Source: Cercophora sp. LCS_1
Lineage: Eukaryota; Ascomycota; Sordariomycetes; Sordariales; Lasiosphaeriaceae
Assembly: GCA_036250225.1 (NCBI GenBank)
Contig: JAPZLL010000007.1
Span: 1,302,001-1,366,000 of the forward strand
Length of the DNA stretch: 64,000 bases
Reading direction: 5' to 3'
Shown here piece by piece: positions 43,691 to 54,835 of the stretch (its first letter is position 1; each line of letters begins with the position of its first letter). A program made the position numbers and the translations under genes. The notes beneath the pieces were generated by a model, which did not search any database, was not told where the DNA came from, and was given only the letters and a program-made list of their open reading frames with translations.

Positions 43691-46507
43691 ATGTCGTTAC
43701 GGTCGCCGCGGTCCCCGCGAAACATGGGTTTTATGCCCATTTCCAACCAAACCACGGTTGGCGATATGCAAGAAATCCCCCTCACAACAGTCCGTAGCAA
43801 CGCCAGCTCAGTCGGCGCACGCAAGATCGACCAGACAATGGAGGGGAACGAGGAGAAGGGTGGGCTCTTCCAGAACACTGGCCCCGCGGGCCGCAGGCGG
43901 ATACAGAGGGAGTTGAAGCGTGCTGGTTCCAACATGAGCGAGGAAACTTCGCTCAACGCCATGGGCCGTTTCTACAACAAGATTGTTGGTTTCTCGGTCG
44001 TCACTCGATATCTCGTCTATGTCGTCCCGGTCGCCCTCTTGTTAGCCATTCCGCTCGTTATCCTCCCGTTCACCGGCAACAACGACAAGGACCGGGTATC
44101 TTTGGGTGGTGACGATAGCCGGGTTAGCTTGTTTTGGCTCTTCGTCTGGATCGAGATATCCTGGTTGTCTCTCTGGGTTGGAAAGGTGGTGGCGCATCTC
44201 CTGCCGCCAATCTTCATGTTCTTCTGCGGCGTCGTCAGCTCAGGAACTAGGAAATATGCCACTGTTTTGAGGGCCCTCGAGATACCCTTTTCGCTCTTTT
44301 TCTGGGGACTTGCGTCATGGCTGGTCTTCAAGTTCATGTTCACCGACGATCGGATCGAATGGATCAACACCATCAAGCGCATCCTGCTGTCGCTCTTCAT
44401 CTCCTCGGCCGTCCTTCTCGGAGAGAAGGCCATCGTCCAGCTCATCAGCATTACCTACCACCAGCGTTCGTTTGCAAACCGCATTCACGACTCGAAGCGC
44501 GAGGTGCTTCTCCTGGGTCTCATGTATGAGGCCTCTCGCGCCCTCTTCCCCATGTATTGCCCCGAGTTCGCCGAGGAAGACTACATCATCAACGATAGTA
44601 TCGACATAAAGCTCGCCGGCGGAAAGGGTCGTGGTAATGCAAGCGGAGTTGCCACGCCAATGAGGCTTGTGGGAGGTGTTGGTCGTCTCGGCGACAAGAT
44701 CACATCTGTGTTTGGTAATATTGCCTCAGAGATCACCGGAAAGCAAGTCTTCAACCCCAACTCGGCTCATTCGATCGTGGTGGAGGCTCTCGAAAAGATT
44801 CGCAGCTCCGAAGCCATGGCTCGTCGCATCTGGATGTCGTTCGTGGTGGAAGGCAAGGACTCTTTATCCCTGGAAGACATTGTGGAGGTTATGGGGCCCG
44901 CTCACAGCGAGGAGGCCGAAGAGTGTTTCAATGCCATTGATGCCGACCAAAACGGTGATATCAGCTTGGAGGAGATGATTCGCAAGGTTGTCGAAATCGG
45001 AAAGGAACGCAAGGCGATTGCGAGCAGCATGAAGGATATCAGCCAGGCGTTGACTGTGTTCGATAAGGTCCTCCTTTTCGTTGTCATGATCATCGTCGTC
45101 ATCATCTTCTGTAAGTTTCGCGAGTGAATTCCTTGGACGCGCGTGTGCTGACTGGTTGCAGTGGCTGTTTTCCAAAGCAGTTTCATCGCCACTCTGACCA
45201 CGGCTGGAACAACCCTGCTTTCGCTGTCGTTCGTCTTTGCCGTCACCACTCAGGAGTTCTTAGGTTCTTGCATTTTCTTGTTCGTCAAACACCCTTATGA
45301 TGTCGGCGACCGTGTCGATATTCAGGGCCCGGAGAAGATCCAGATGGTTGTCGAGAAGATTTCGCTTCTCTACACTGTGTTTACCCGTATCGACAAGATG
45401 GAGGTTGTTCAGGTCCCCAACATTCAACTAAACAATCTTTGGGTCGAAAACGTGACTCGCAGCAAGGCTATGAAGGAGGTCATCGATGTCAACGTTTCGT
45501 TCGACACCACATTCGAAGATATTGAGCTCCTCCGTCTGGAGATGGAGAAGTTTGTTCGATCACCGGAGAACAGCCGCGACTTCCAGCCCGACATCGGCAT
45601 TGGTATTGGCGGTGTTGGTGACTTGGACAAGTTGAACCTTAAGATTGCGATCAAACACAAGTCCAACTGGCACAACGATGTTGTCCGCGCGACCCGCCGA
45701 TCCAAGTTCATCTGCGCCCTCGCCCTGGCCCTCAAGAAGGTCCCCATCAACGCCCCTGGAGGCGGTGGCGATCCACTTGGCGGACCAAAGAACCCTCAGT
45801 ATACTGTGGCTGTCAGCGACGAGTTTGCTACCGACGCTCGTGACAAGTCCGAAAAGGAGAAGGAGGGAAAGAAGTTGACCAACCTCGACCTCAAGCGCTC
45901 CGACAGCACCTCTAGCAGTAAGGCCGCAGAGCAGCGTGCAGCGGACCACTTGAACGCCACCGACCCTGTTCTCGAAGCGCTTGACGATTGGGGCTATGGA
46001 GACACGCTTAATAGCCGTGACCCCTCAGCCGACCGCAAGCGAGTTAATGACATCGAGGGGGCTCGCCGCGACTTCCAACACGGTCGCGAATCCCAGCGCG
46101 GGCGCCGCAAGGCTGGTGACACGCTTCCCCCGATGGCTCTCGGAGAGGGTATGCCGAGCGTCCAGGTAACTCGGTCGGGCAGCTCCAGGGGTGGGCCGTC
46201 GTTTGATATTGAGAGACAGGCGGGCATAGAGGGCCCGACAATGGCGCAATATGCTGGTGCAGCCTACGCTGTCCAGAACTACCCAAACCCGCCATTCCCA
46301 CAAACCGGCTATCCTCAACAAACGGCCGGTCCAAGTCACTTGAACGTCCAGGCCCCGGGAACACATTCGCTGCAGCCCTCGGCGAGCGGCATAAATCTCA
46401 CGGGGGCGAGGCCTCAGGGATCCAGCGTCAGCAATCAACAGGGTCAGCGAACGCCGGACGGCCAGCCAGGTAATCCGGGTGCGCCGGGACCGGCTGGCTT
46501 TCGTTAG
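43691..46507 (+). CDS. MscS-type mechanosensitive channel with EF-hand (Msy1/Msy2 family)
   Basis: Two exons: 43691-45110 and 45162-46507 (51 nt intron); 921 residues. In S. pombe, related Msy1/Msy2 are endomembrane/ER channels controlling Ca2+ on hypo-osmotic shock. Cytosolic Ser/Thr-rich N-terminus (1-110); four hydrophobic segments at about 112-240 (VVPVALLLAIPLVILPF, LFWLFVWIEISWLSLWVG, and more); a linker; one canonical EF-hand DADQNGDISLEE at about 417-428; then the pore helices around the splice junction (LLFVVMIIVVIIF and FIATLTTAGTTLLSLSFVFA). The MscS beta domain contains HPYDVGDRVDI and VQVPNIQLNN. The C-terminal 250 residues are low-complexity, rich in Pro, Gln and Gly. The exon-exon frame (ATCTTC-T/TGGCT) restores the pore helix. 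Which of the two fungal paralogues it is cannot be told. Confidence 0.94.
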
Positions 46508-47103
46508 TATTGGGATCGGAACACATGAGCCGGAGATGGATCCGGGGTACATAATCGTAAACGAACATAGAGGTTGACGAGGTACGGGATTTCGGGCGTT
46601 GGGGGTTGTCTCGGGTATTTATGCAGGCCGTAGGAACCGAGCAGGCTGGCTCGGTAAAAATAGAAGCGGACGCCTAGAGTACCGTTATGCACATACATAC
46701 ATACATACATTCATTCATGGCGTCGGGGGTATGGGTAGGTTTTATAGTTATCAATTGCCCCGTCGGGGATTTCACTGGGATCTTTTGTCGATGCTGCCGT
46801 CGGGGACCGTAGAGTGGTTTTGCCTGACGAGCCTGTGATGAAGGGCAACGCCACCAGCAAGATCAGTGTACGTGAACCTGGATGATTTGTTGAACCCTAC
46901 CAGTGATGCCTACGAGCCATACCCAAAGGCCTCAAGGCATCTTGGTCAGAGCATCAGTCGACAACGCTATCATCTTCGTAGCCCCTTCTCACCGTCACTG
47001 GAGTACCCAGCATTGGGTCAAGATCCCGATCATAGATGAGCAATATCATGCGATTTTCATCATAGCTGCCACATTCCTCAGCCCCCCCTCTCTATCCCAA
47101 AGT
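46508..47103. other. Convergent 3' region, no gene seen
   Basis: About 600 bp between the stops of the channel gene (+) and the dienelactone hydrolase gene (-). Contains an ACAT microsatellite; otherwise nothing recognised. Confidence 0.6.
46691..46718. repeat. (ACAT)5(TCAT)2 microsatellite
   Basis: Five ACAT units followed by two TCAT units in the 3' flank of the channel gene. Confidence 0.9.
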
Positions 47104-48697
47104 CTAGCAAACATGCTCAACCTCAGGAACCTTACCATCACCAGCTCCCAAATCCGTCTTGAGCACCCGTCCAAACGTCTCCAACAACACCTCGAAACAA
47201 ACTTTGGTCACAGCTGGATCATACCGCCCCTTACTCAGCTCATCCCGAATAAACGCATGCTGCGCCCACGCAAACTCGTAAAAGCTAAACACCACGCCCG
47301 CCTCCCTCAGCTTGGCCCGGATTAGATCTCGTCCCGCATCAGGGACATGCGTATCCTTGATACCAAAAATCATGGCCACCTCGCCCTTGATCTGCCCCAG
47401 CAAATCAAGCGTATGCGTGCTCCCCTCTGGCGCAATGGCGGAGGTGTTGGCTTGGTCGTATGGGCCTAGCGTGCGGGAGTGCACGTCGGTTGCGAAATAC
47501 GAGACGCAGGCTGTGATGCGTGGATCGAGGCTTGCGCGGAGGGCGAGGTGGCCGCCTAGGCACATGCCCGTTGTGCCGATGCGGCCGGTGCAGGTTGGGA
47601 GGGAGAGGAGGTGGGAGACGGTGGCGGTTACATCGGCGTCGTAGGAGGGGAGGGTTTTGGTGATTTTCCAGATGTTGCCTTGGTCTGTGCCGGGGACGTC
47701 GTAGGCGAGCGCGTCAGGGCCGGTGAAGTCGTGGTAGCTGGAGGGGGCCGCGACGATGTAGCCTTGGCCGGCGATTTGGCGGGCGAAACGGGCGACGGGG
47801 CCGGTTACTAGGGGTGTTAGTTGGGGAACATGGAGGAAGGTAGGTGGAAAGGAAGGATTGGGGGCTGAATAGCGATGATGGGATGTCAACGGTATGTCTT
47901 GAGAGAGGTATGGGCGTTCCATAATGCAATCTCCGGGAGCTCCGCGTGTCGACGGGCCTCGCCGGAAGATTTCCGTCGGATGGCGTAGGAAGTACGAGCT
48001 GGCGCTTCGAGGGCCGCAAGTCTCTCAAAGCAATACCTCGAATTCGAGCCCCGGGGCCGGCCACTGGGTGTTCGCCTCCTTTATTTTTTGGGGATTTTTT
48101 TTCCAACCCGCCCACCCTTGACTCTCTAGTATAACATAGGTTATTTGTGTGCTGTGGGAGTTTATTGAGGCCCCCCTTCAGATGTAGCTGAGTATCATCA
48201 CTTAGAGTAGACCCAATTGCTGCGTTTGCCTCTTTCCCTTGAAAATGGTCGCAGCACAGCTTCCTGTACTTGCTCAAGGGGCAGCAGGATGGTATCCTTC
48301 TGGTAATCCTCGGCAGGTGTCCTTGCAAATACCCTAGTAAAGCTTTCGGGATCACGCATATGTTTGTAGAGGCCATGGGATTCGTCCATAAGGTGTTTTC
48401 GCGGATATCACAAGCATGATGGATTTGGACTGAAGGAACATCGACTGACCTTGGTAAATCTCACTGAAGAGAACAACTCCAGGAAAACGCCTAGCACCAG
48501 TTAGAAGAATAAAGTGCCAGAAAAGCAACCGTCTCACGCTTTGGGGTAGCCGGGGACGGTCGGGTGGAAGACAAAGATCCCTGCGGCCTGTGTGAGCTTG
48601 GATCTCAAAAAGGGGGGTTGTGGTGTTGCGCACTCATGGAGGTTGTCTTCCCGTCCACCGTGACGTCGACGTCTGTATGGCTTTCTTGGATGAGCAT
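47104..48697 (-). CDS. Dienelactone hydrolase family protein with a 642 nt intron
   Basis: Four exons: 48697-48634, 48580-48538, 48490-48450, 47807-47104; 283 residues, the normal length for these fungal proteins. Alpha/beta hydrolase of the dienelactone hydrolase type. The nucleophile is Cys in GMCLGGHLA, with the acid in KDTHVPDAGRD and His in AWAQHAF. The N-terminal exons give MLIQESHTDVDVTV, then RIFVFHPTVPGYPKA, then RFPGVVLFSEIYQ, continuing as VTGPVARFARQIAGQGY in the last exon. All junctions keep frame and match the family's continuous order. The first two introns are about 50 nt, but the third (48449-47808, GTCAGT...CCCTAG) is 642 nt. The last exon's frame stays open into the intron to 47922, which can mislead gene callers into a false start. 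The substrate is unknown. Confidence 0.9.
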
Positions 48698-50702
48698 TGT
48701 GACCGTTGTCTCCGGGCCACACTCGTAAGATGGTCAATTTCTCCAGTTGAAGCTTCTGGAAGTAGTATGATCAGACTCACATCAAGATTCTGCCGCATCT
48801 TGCTGCCCCTCCTTCATCCCGCATTGTTATTTGCTCTCTCCACAGAAAATAGGGTCGACTGGGAGTCACGCCGCTCTCCTACTACAGAGTATTTGCTGCA
48901 TTACAGACCGTGGTTCGGAGATTTGAGAAGCAATAGATACGATTATTAATAATTTAAATACTCTTGCTATATCTGTGCTTTGGTAGGTCTCAGTTGAGTA
49001 GCATTCCGATTGCCAAACCTGCCTCGTCAACACTCTTTCCTGTTCAGCCTTGGTAGAGAATGGTGCTCACGCAGCAACCACTGCAGGTGCGGGGCAACAG
49101 CTCCTTATCTTATCGCAGATGACTTCATCATGAAACACCCCTCCTCGACGTTGGATCCTGGCCGCCCTCTGAACGGTGGCATTGGGACTGGACCGTCGGG
49201 CAAAGAGCTCTGCAGACTGTTTCATCAGATCAAGAATGTCCCATTGAACGATAGGACAGCAGCTCTGCAAGGCAGACACCCGAATGCTGGAAATTAGTGG
49301 TGATGCTGAGATCAGGCACCCAAGCCTGAGCAGCTTGCATGAGGTAAAAGTGGGCCCACCAGGTACTTCGAAGTACTTCCAGAATTTTCATTTCGTCCCG
49401 CTTCCAGGTTCGCCCCACGGCTCAGCCTTTTCATGCCCAAGTCGTGGGGCCCGTTGCTATGCTCGTTTCTGGATGACGGTCAGGTCGGCGAAACCGGGTC
49501 TGATGCAAGAGATCGTGATTGAGGGCTGCATCGGAGAGATAGAGCATGAGCCTGCGATAGGTGTGTTGTTCTGGGGTTGGGCATCGCTGGTTTGGGTCTT
49601 GTCCACGTAGCAACCCTTGACTCGACTTGCTCGATTACCTGCAGAGACGGGAGTGAGGCTCATGGAAGTCTGGGGCAGGGACGACAACTGAATTTTTGAG
49701 GGCCTGTTGACTGCTTGGGTGTGAAGAATTGAAGGATACGACATTTGTCAAACCCATCAGGCTGGTTGTTTCTCTGTAGGAGAAGACGATTAGGATTGAG
49801 TCAACCCAACTTGTGATACATTGCTCTTGAATGACTCTGCATTCCTAGGTATGCAATGCTATTCAACCATTCAAGCAGCTTTCCTTCGTCATGAACATCA
49901 GCCTCATGGTCCTGGTCAACTAACTTTAAGCTGGCCCACAAGTATATTCTGTCACTGGGTGCATGTAACAGCAGAAACCCTCTCGTAGTCTCAGGGTTAC
50001 TGTGAGGTCGCCCAGAAATACACTGCTTGTAGATGGAAGTGTTGATACGTTGAGAGGCCGTGTAGGGTGACGAAACAGTTGACCACATAATACAGCTGAA
50101 CTAATTCAAGTTTGCTGTCCTGCCGGGCGGATGTCAACATGGTGCACTTGAACAGTAGCTCAATTTCTTTGAATCGTGTAGCTTTAATTAACTCTAGGGG
50201 GTTCAACAGCTGTGTCGCGGCCTTTGAACGACTGCAAGAGGCCTCTGCGTCGTTGCGAGGGGCGGATTGTTGATCAACTTGGTGATGTGTTTGCTTGCGG
50301 CAATCGGTGGTTGCACTTGCCGACAAAACCCACTTGCAGGCAAGAGGCAACAAGGCTGGACGAAAGAAGAAGATTCCATTGCTGTCCAGTGGCAGCCAGA
50401 GGTAGCCAGAGGTTGCCAGGCCGATCGATGTAGCTCCTGGTACCCCTCCATGGTGGGGTCAAGGAACTCAACGGAAGCTCGTAGAAAAAAAGGGCATCTC
50501 GCAGGTGCGACTTAAAATCCAGAGCTTTTCAGCCCTCCTTCCTCCCAAATCACTGATCAATTCTCTACTTTCCACATTCTACGCTCTGCACTTCGACTTT
50601 CCCACCACACTACGGGAATTTTAATAGCGTTCTCAGTTCTGTTTGCGCATCCATCACCTCCACCTACCTCTTTACCCTCTGTCATCAAACACCACATCCA
50701 AA
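48698..50702. other. Divergent region between dienelactone hydrolase and hsp70, no gene seen
   Basis: 2.0 kb that should contain both promoters. Frames are short and overlap on both strands. It contains a palindrome with an adjacent heat-shock-like element (49363-49389), a weaker GAAGATTC site at about 50369-50376, and a pyrimidine-rich leader from about 50525 to the hsp70 ATG. Confidence 0.5.
49363..49389. promoter_or_regulatory. 14 bp palindrome plus three-unit heat-shock-element-like site
   Basis: GTACTTCGAAGTAC (perfect palindrome) is followed directly by TTC-CA-GAA-TT-TTC, which matches the alternating TTCnnGAAnnTTC consensus of heat-shock factor. It lies about 1.3 kb upstream of hsp70 and 0.7 kb upstream of the dienelactone hydrolase ATG. 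A regulatory role is inferred from the motif only. Confidence 0.4.
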
Positions 50703-52961
50703 ATGGCTCCCGCCGTCGGTATCGACTTGGGTACAACGTACTCTTGCGTCGGTGTCTTCCGTGAGGATCGGTAGGTTTTCTCTCGTGCCCCAACTCTGTT
50801 GGATCAGCTGCTAACCCGTCCCAGTTGCGAAATCATCGCCAATGACCAGGGTAACCGAACAACCCCCTCGTTCGTTGCCTTCACGGACACCGAGCGTCTC
50901 ATCGGAGATGCCGCCAAGAACCAGGTCGCCATGAACCCCCACAACACAGTCTTCGATGCCAAGCGCCTCATCGGCCGCAAGTTCAGCGATGCTGAGGTTC
51001 AGGCCGATATGAAGCACTTCCCCTTCAAGATCATCGACCGTGCTGGCAAGCCCGTCATCGAGGTTGAGTTCAAGGGCGAGAAGAAGGTGTTCACTCCCGA
51101 GGAGATCTCCTCCATGGTCCTCACCAAGATGCGCGAGATCGCCGAGTCCTACCTCGGTGGCACCGTTGCCAATGCCGTCGTTACCGTCCCTGCGTACTTC
51201 AACGACTCCCAGCGTCAGGCTACCAAGGACGCCGGTCTCATCGCCGGTCTCAACGTCCTCCGTATCATCAACGAGCCTACCGCGGCTGCCATCGCCTACG
51301 GTCTCGACAAGAAGGTTGAGGGCGAGCGCAACGTTCTCATCTTCGATCTTGGTGGCGGTACCTTCGATGTCTCTCTTCTCACCATCGAGGAGGGTATCTT
51401 CGAGGTCAAGTCTACTGCCGGTGACACCCACTTGGGTGGCGAGGACTTCGACAACCGCCTTGTGAACCACTTCGTCAACGAGTTCAAGCGGAAGCACAAG
51501 TAAGTTCCTTTTCCCTTTTTACCTTTCTCCGTTCAAGTTGGCGACCTTCCGGGTCGTGTTGGGAGTGAGTCTAAGGGAGATTGAGTCAACTGGGAGCTGT
51601 GACCCACACCTGCGGGTCTCGAAGCTTGAAGTTGTCTCGAGCTTACCATTGGACGCCTCGATCAAATCGAGGAACCTCTCCGATTGACTGGAAAGGCCGG
51701 CAGCGAACCCACTGGCACATCCTCACTCACTTTGGACATGCGCTAACTATTCAACAGGAAGGATCTGTCCACCAACGTCCGCGCGCTCCGTCGTCTCCGC
51801 ACTGCCTGCGAGCGTGCCAAGCGCACCCTTTCTTCGTCCGCTCAGACCTCCATCGAGATCGACTCGCTCTTCGAGGGTATCGATTTCTACACCTCCATCA
51901 CCCGTGCCCGCTTCGAGGAGTTGTGCCAGGATCTTTTCCGCTCCACCCTCCAGCCTGTCGACCGTGTCTTGACCGATGCCAAGATCGACAAGTCCCAGGT
52001 TCACGAGATCGTCCTTGTCGGTGGCTCCACCCGTATCCCCCGCATCCAGAAGTTGATTACCGATTACTTCAACGGCAAGGAGCCCAACAAGTCCATCAAC
52101 CCCGATGAGGCCGTTGCCTACGGTGCTGCCGTCCAGGCCGCCATTCTCTCTGGCGACACCTCCAACAAGTCGACCAACGAGATCCTCCTTCTCGACGTTG
52201 CTCCTCTGTCCCTTGGTATCGAGACTGCTGGTGGTATGATGACCAAGCTCATTCCCCGCAACACTACCATTCCTACCAAGAAGTCCGAGGTCTTCTCGAC
52301 CTTCTCCGACAACCAGCCTGGTGTGCTCATCCAGGTCTACGAGGGTGAGCGCCAGCGCACCAAAGACAACAACCTGCTCGGCAAGTTCGAGCTCACCGGT
52401 ATTCCCCCTGCGCCCCGCGGTGTTCCTCAGATTGAGGTCACCTTCGATCTTGATGCCAACGGTATCATGAACGTCTCGGCTCTCGAGAAGGGCACTGGCA
52501 AGACCAACCAGATTGTCATTACCAACGACAAGGGCCGTCTTTCCAAGGAGGATATCGAGCGCATGCTTGCGGAGGCCGAGAAGTTCAAGGAGGAGGACGA
52601 GGCTGAGGGTCGCCGTGTCGCTGCCAAGAACGGCCTTGAGTCGTATGCCTACTCTCTCCGCAACACCCTCGGCGACTCCAAGGTCGATGAGAAGCTGGAC
52701 GCGTCCGATAAGGATACCCTCCGCACCGAGATCGACAAGATTGTCAGCTGGCTCGACGAGAACCAGCAGGCTACTCGTGAGGAGTACGAGGAGCACCAGA
52801 AGGAGCTCGAGGCTGTTGCCAACCCCATCATGATGAAGTTCTACGGTGCTGGTGGCGCTCCTGGCATGCCTGGTGGTGCTCCTGGTGGCTTCCCCGGTGC
52901 TGGCGCCGGCGGCGCTGGCAGCCACGATAACGACGGCCCTACCGTCGAGGAGGTCGACTAA
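50703..52961 (+). CDS. hsp70: Cytosolic Hsp70 chaperone (SSA type)
   Basis: Three exons: 50703-50770, 50825-51499, 51758-52961; 648 residues. ATP-dependent chaperone of cytosol and nucleus. ATPase domain signatures: GIDLGTTYSCVGV (5-17), IFDLGGGTFDVSLL (about 196-209) and IVLVGGSTRIPRIQ (about 335-348). The substrate-binding domain begins after LLLDVAPLSLGIE, and the lid is followed by a GGAPGMPGG-rich linker. The C-terminal GPTVEEVD is the EEVD signal of cytosolic Hsp70s that binds TPR co-chaperones. There is no signal peptide or HDEL, which excludes BiP and the mitochondrial form. Strong codon bias toward C/G-ending codons indicates high expression, and it creates long spurious antisense frames. 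The second intron (258 nt) is long for this window. The leader is pyrimidine-rich. Confidence 0.98.
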
Positions 52962-53471
52962 ATCAGTCGCGGCTGATGATTTCCTTTTTTCTCATGACTG
53001 GGTAGAGGGACCCGCGCCGAGCGATGTGCTCTAGTAATGCGGAGTAATGGGTTGGGGATTGCCTAGATTTGCTTTTCACGGTCATGATTATGATACAGGG
53101 GAAAAGTTCGGAGGCTACATGGCTTGTATTTTAGTCACGATTCCCATATTTTCCTAGGCATGAACAAATATGCATACAAACAACTTGGTTCCGATGCTTG
53201 TGAATAAGTGAAGACTTTGACAATAACTACTGGAATCCCGATCAACGAAACGCTTGGTGTTTATGTCTATCTTTCGACTCCACAATGGAGGGTCCAAGAC
53301 TGACATGAAGTCTCTGTCCCCTGATGATAAGCATGCTTGGTGTTGTCCTTGAAACTCCATAACTGCCATGTTCACAGCTTGCCCATAGACGGATAATAAC
53401 AAAGTAAACCATATCCGATCCCAATCTTCCATTCCTATCGTACCTCCATCACCTGTTCTTCTTGTCGGTCC
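52962..53471. other. Convergent 3' region, no gene seen
   Basis: 510 bp between the stop codons of hsp70 (+) and the twin-CX9C gene (-). Contains 3' UTRs only as far as can be seen. Confidence 0.65.
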
Positions 53472-54212
53472 TTATTTCCTCTCAACCCCCAATTCCTCCC
53501 TAATGCTTCTCCGCCGCTCGGCATCCAGCCTCTGAAACTCGTCATCGTCCACAACCGGCGCCTCAATCGGCTTTGTAAACGCCGTACCCGGTTTTACCAA
53601 ACTGTCCCGACTCTCCCAAACATCCTCGCTACTTGGTTTCCCACCACCGTATTTATTCTTTTCCTTCTCACGATAGTGCGCCTTGATCGCCTCGGCTTTC
53701 ATCTCGGGCGAATAGGACTTGGTCCGCATGCAGAACCAGAAGTCGTCCCACAGCTCGGAACAGGAACGTACGCTGCCGTATCGGTAGACGGCGTTCCACT
53801 GGGCACCGGGGGTGTGGCAGTGCCAGGCGTAGTCGAAGGCGTCGCGGCAGGACATTGTTGTGGGGAGTTGGGATTCGGAGAGGGCGAGGGAGGAGGCGGA
53901 GCGGGTTTCGGGAGGGGGAGGGGGTGCGGGGGTTTCGACGGGGGCGGCGAAGATGGAGGCGTAGGGGATGTAGGAGGACCATGTTGTTGTTGGGGTTGGT
54001 GTTGCGGCGGGAGGAGGGGGAGGAGGAGGGGGGGACTGGGCTTGTTGGGGAGGGGATTTGGTGGTTTCTTGTTGAAGGAGGTCGAGGAATTTTTGGACTT
54101 CGGCGTCTGAGGAGGTGGTCGTCGTCTTTGGGGGAGGGGGTGAGGATGGTGCGGCTCGCGGTTGGGAGGAGGGGGGCGTCGTGGGGGAGGAGGATGTCCA
54201 GAACCAGCCCAT
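53472..54212 (-). CDS. Emi1-like DUF3128 protein with twin CX9C motif
   Basis: 246 residues from ATG 54212 (MGWFWTSSSP). The frame is open to 54506, but that part reads like leader sequence and the chosen start gives the short aromatic N-terminus seen in related proteins. The first 150 residues are Pro/Ser/Thr-rich with poly-Pro runs. The conserved DUF3128 domain (about 150-195) carries two CX9C pairs, C-RDAFDYAWH-C and C-SELWDDFWF-C, the signature of proteins imported into the mitochondrial intermembrane space by the Mia40 relay. A charged helix follows (EMKAEAIKAHYREKEKNKYGGG) and a basic end. Yeast Emi1, of this family, affects sporulation and respiration. Mitochondrial location is inferred from the motif. 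It is divergent from the Yme2 gene, another mitochondrial protein. Confidence 0.88.
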   Translation of the reverse strand: MGWFWTSSSPTTPPSSQPRAAPSSPPPPKTTTTSSDAEVQKFLDLLQQETTKSPPQQAQSPPPPPPPPAATPTPTTTWSSYIPYASIFAAPVETPAPPPPPETRSASSLALSESQLPTTMSCRDAFDYAWHCHTPGAQWNAVYRYGSVRSCSELWDDFWFCMRTKSYSPEMKAEAIKAHYREKEKNKYGGGKPSSEDVWESRDSLVKPGTAFTKPIEAPVVDDDEFQRLDAERRRSIREELGVERK

Positions 54213-54835
54213 GGTGATGGTTTGGGGTGGTGTTGGTGGCTGTCGTTCTTGTTGTTGCCGTTTGGCTTCTGAGAGGGACGAGGAGAGATCTGGGGTGAGC
54301 GAGGGATTTTCTGGGAGAGAGTTGGTCTCGGCCGAGAGAGGAGATCTCACGATTTGAGGGAGGGGAAGGAGGGGGAGCTGGTCGCGGTGATCACGGCCAG
54401 AGGTGCAGGTACTTGGTGTTGCTGGCCAATCAGGTGGGGCGGAGACGACAGAAATGTCACAGACGAGGATCATGGGGTGCAGTTCAGCAATGATAAGTCT
54501 AAGCATTCAAACAATAGAAGTGCACTCTTTAGCTATACAACAATTATGAAGGTCGTTGCCTCTTGTTCAAGCGTTGAAATACTTTTCAATGCTTGTAAAC
54601 CCTTCGTCAAAATGGTCCACACTGTTGCTTTGATGTATTTTCTGTTGCTGATAGGGGGGCGACGTTTCTTTTTCGCGACCCTGGCTTGGGATGCTTGGCG
54701 GTGGTGGGCTCTTGGCAAAGTGGTTCGATGAGGTCACTGGCGCCGACAGCTGTCAACGGCACAGGTTCAAAGCGGCTGTTCGTAGGGAGGCATTCACACC
54801 TCTTCCAGGCCAATTCGCATGTCACGAGAGATGCA
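54213..54835. promoter_or_regulatory. Divergent promoter between two mitochondrial-protein genes
   Basis: 623 bp separating the Emi1-like gene (-) and the Yme2 gene (+). The left part is G-rich on the plus strand (pyrimidine-rich leader of the leftward gene). A short ATG at 54831, out of frame with the Yme2 start at 54836, overlaps it by a few bases. No specific factor site was identified. Confidence 0.45.

Noticed and set aside
47714..48376. 220-codon frame across the last exon and long intron of the dienelactone hydrolase gene
   Set aside because: It is out of frame with the hydrolase exon and is basic and Pro/Arg-rich without a domain.
50811..51497. 228-codon antisense frame across hsp70 exon 2
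   Set aside because: Long antisense frames arise from the strong codon bias of Hsp70 genes; composition is Val/Leu/Asp/Gly-rich without a domain.
51500..51757. Open frame running through the second hsp70 intron
   Set aside because: It is not in the Hsp70 frame on either side, and GT-AG splicing restores the family sequence KHK-KDLS.
51747..52925. 392-codon antisense frame across hsp70 exon 3
   Set aside because: Same artefact of codon bias; the sense exon is fully explained by Hsp70.
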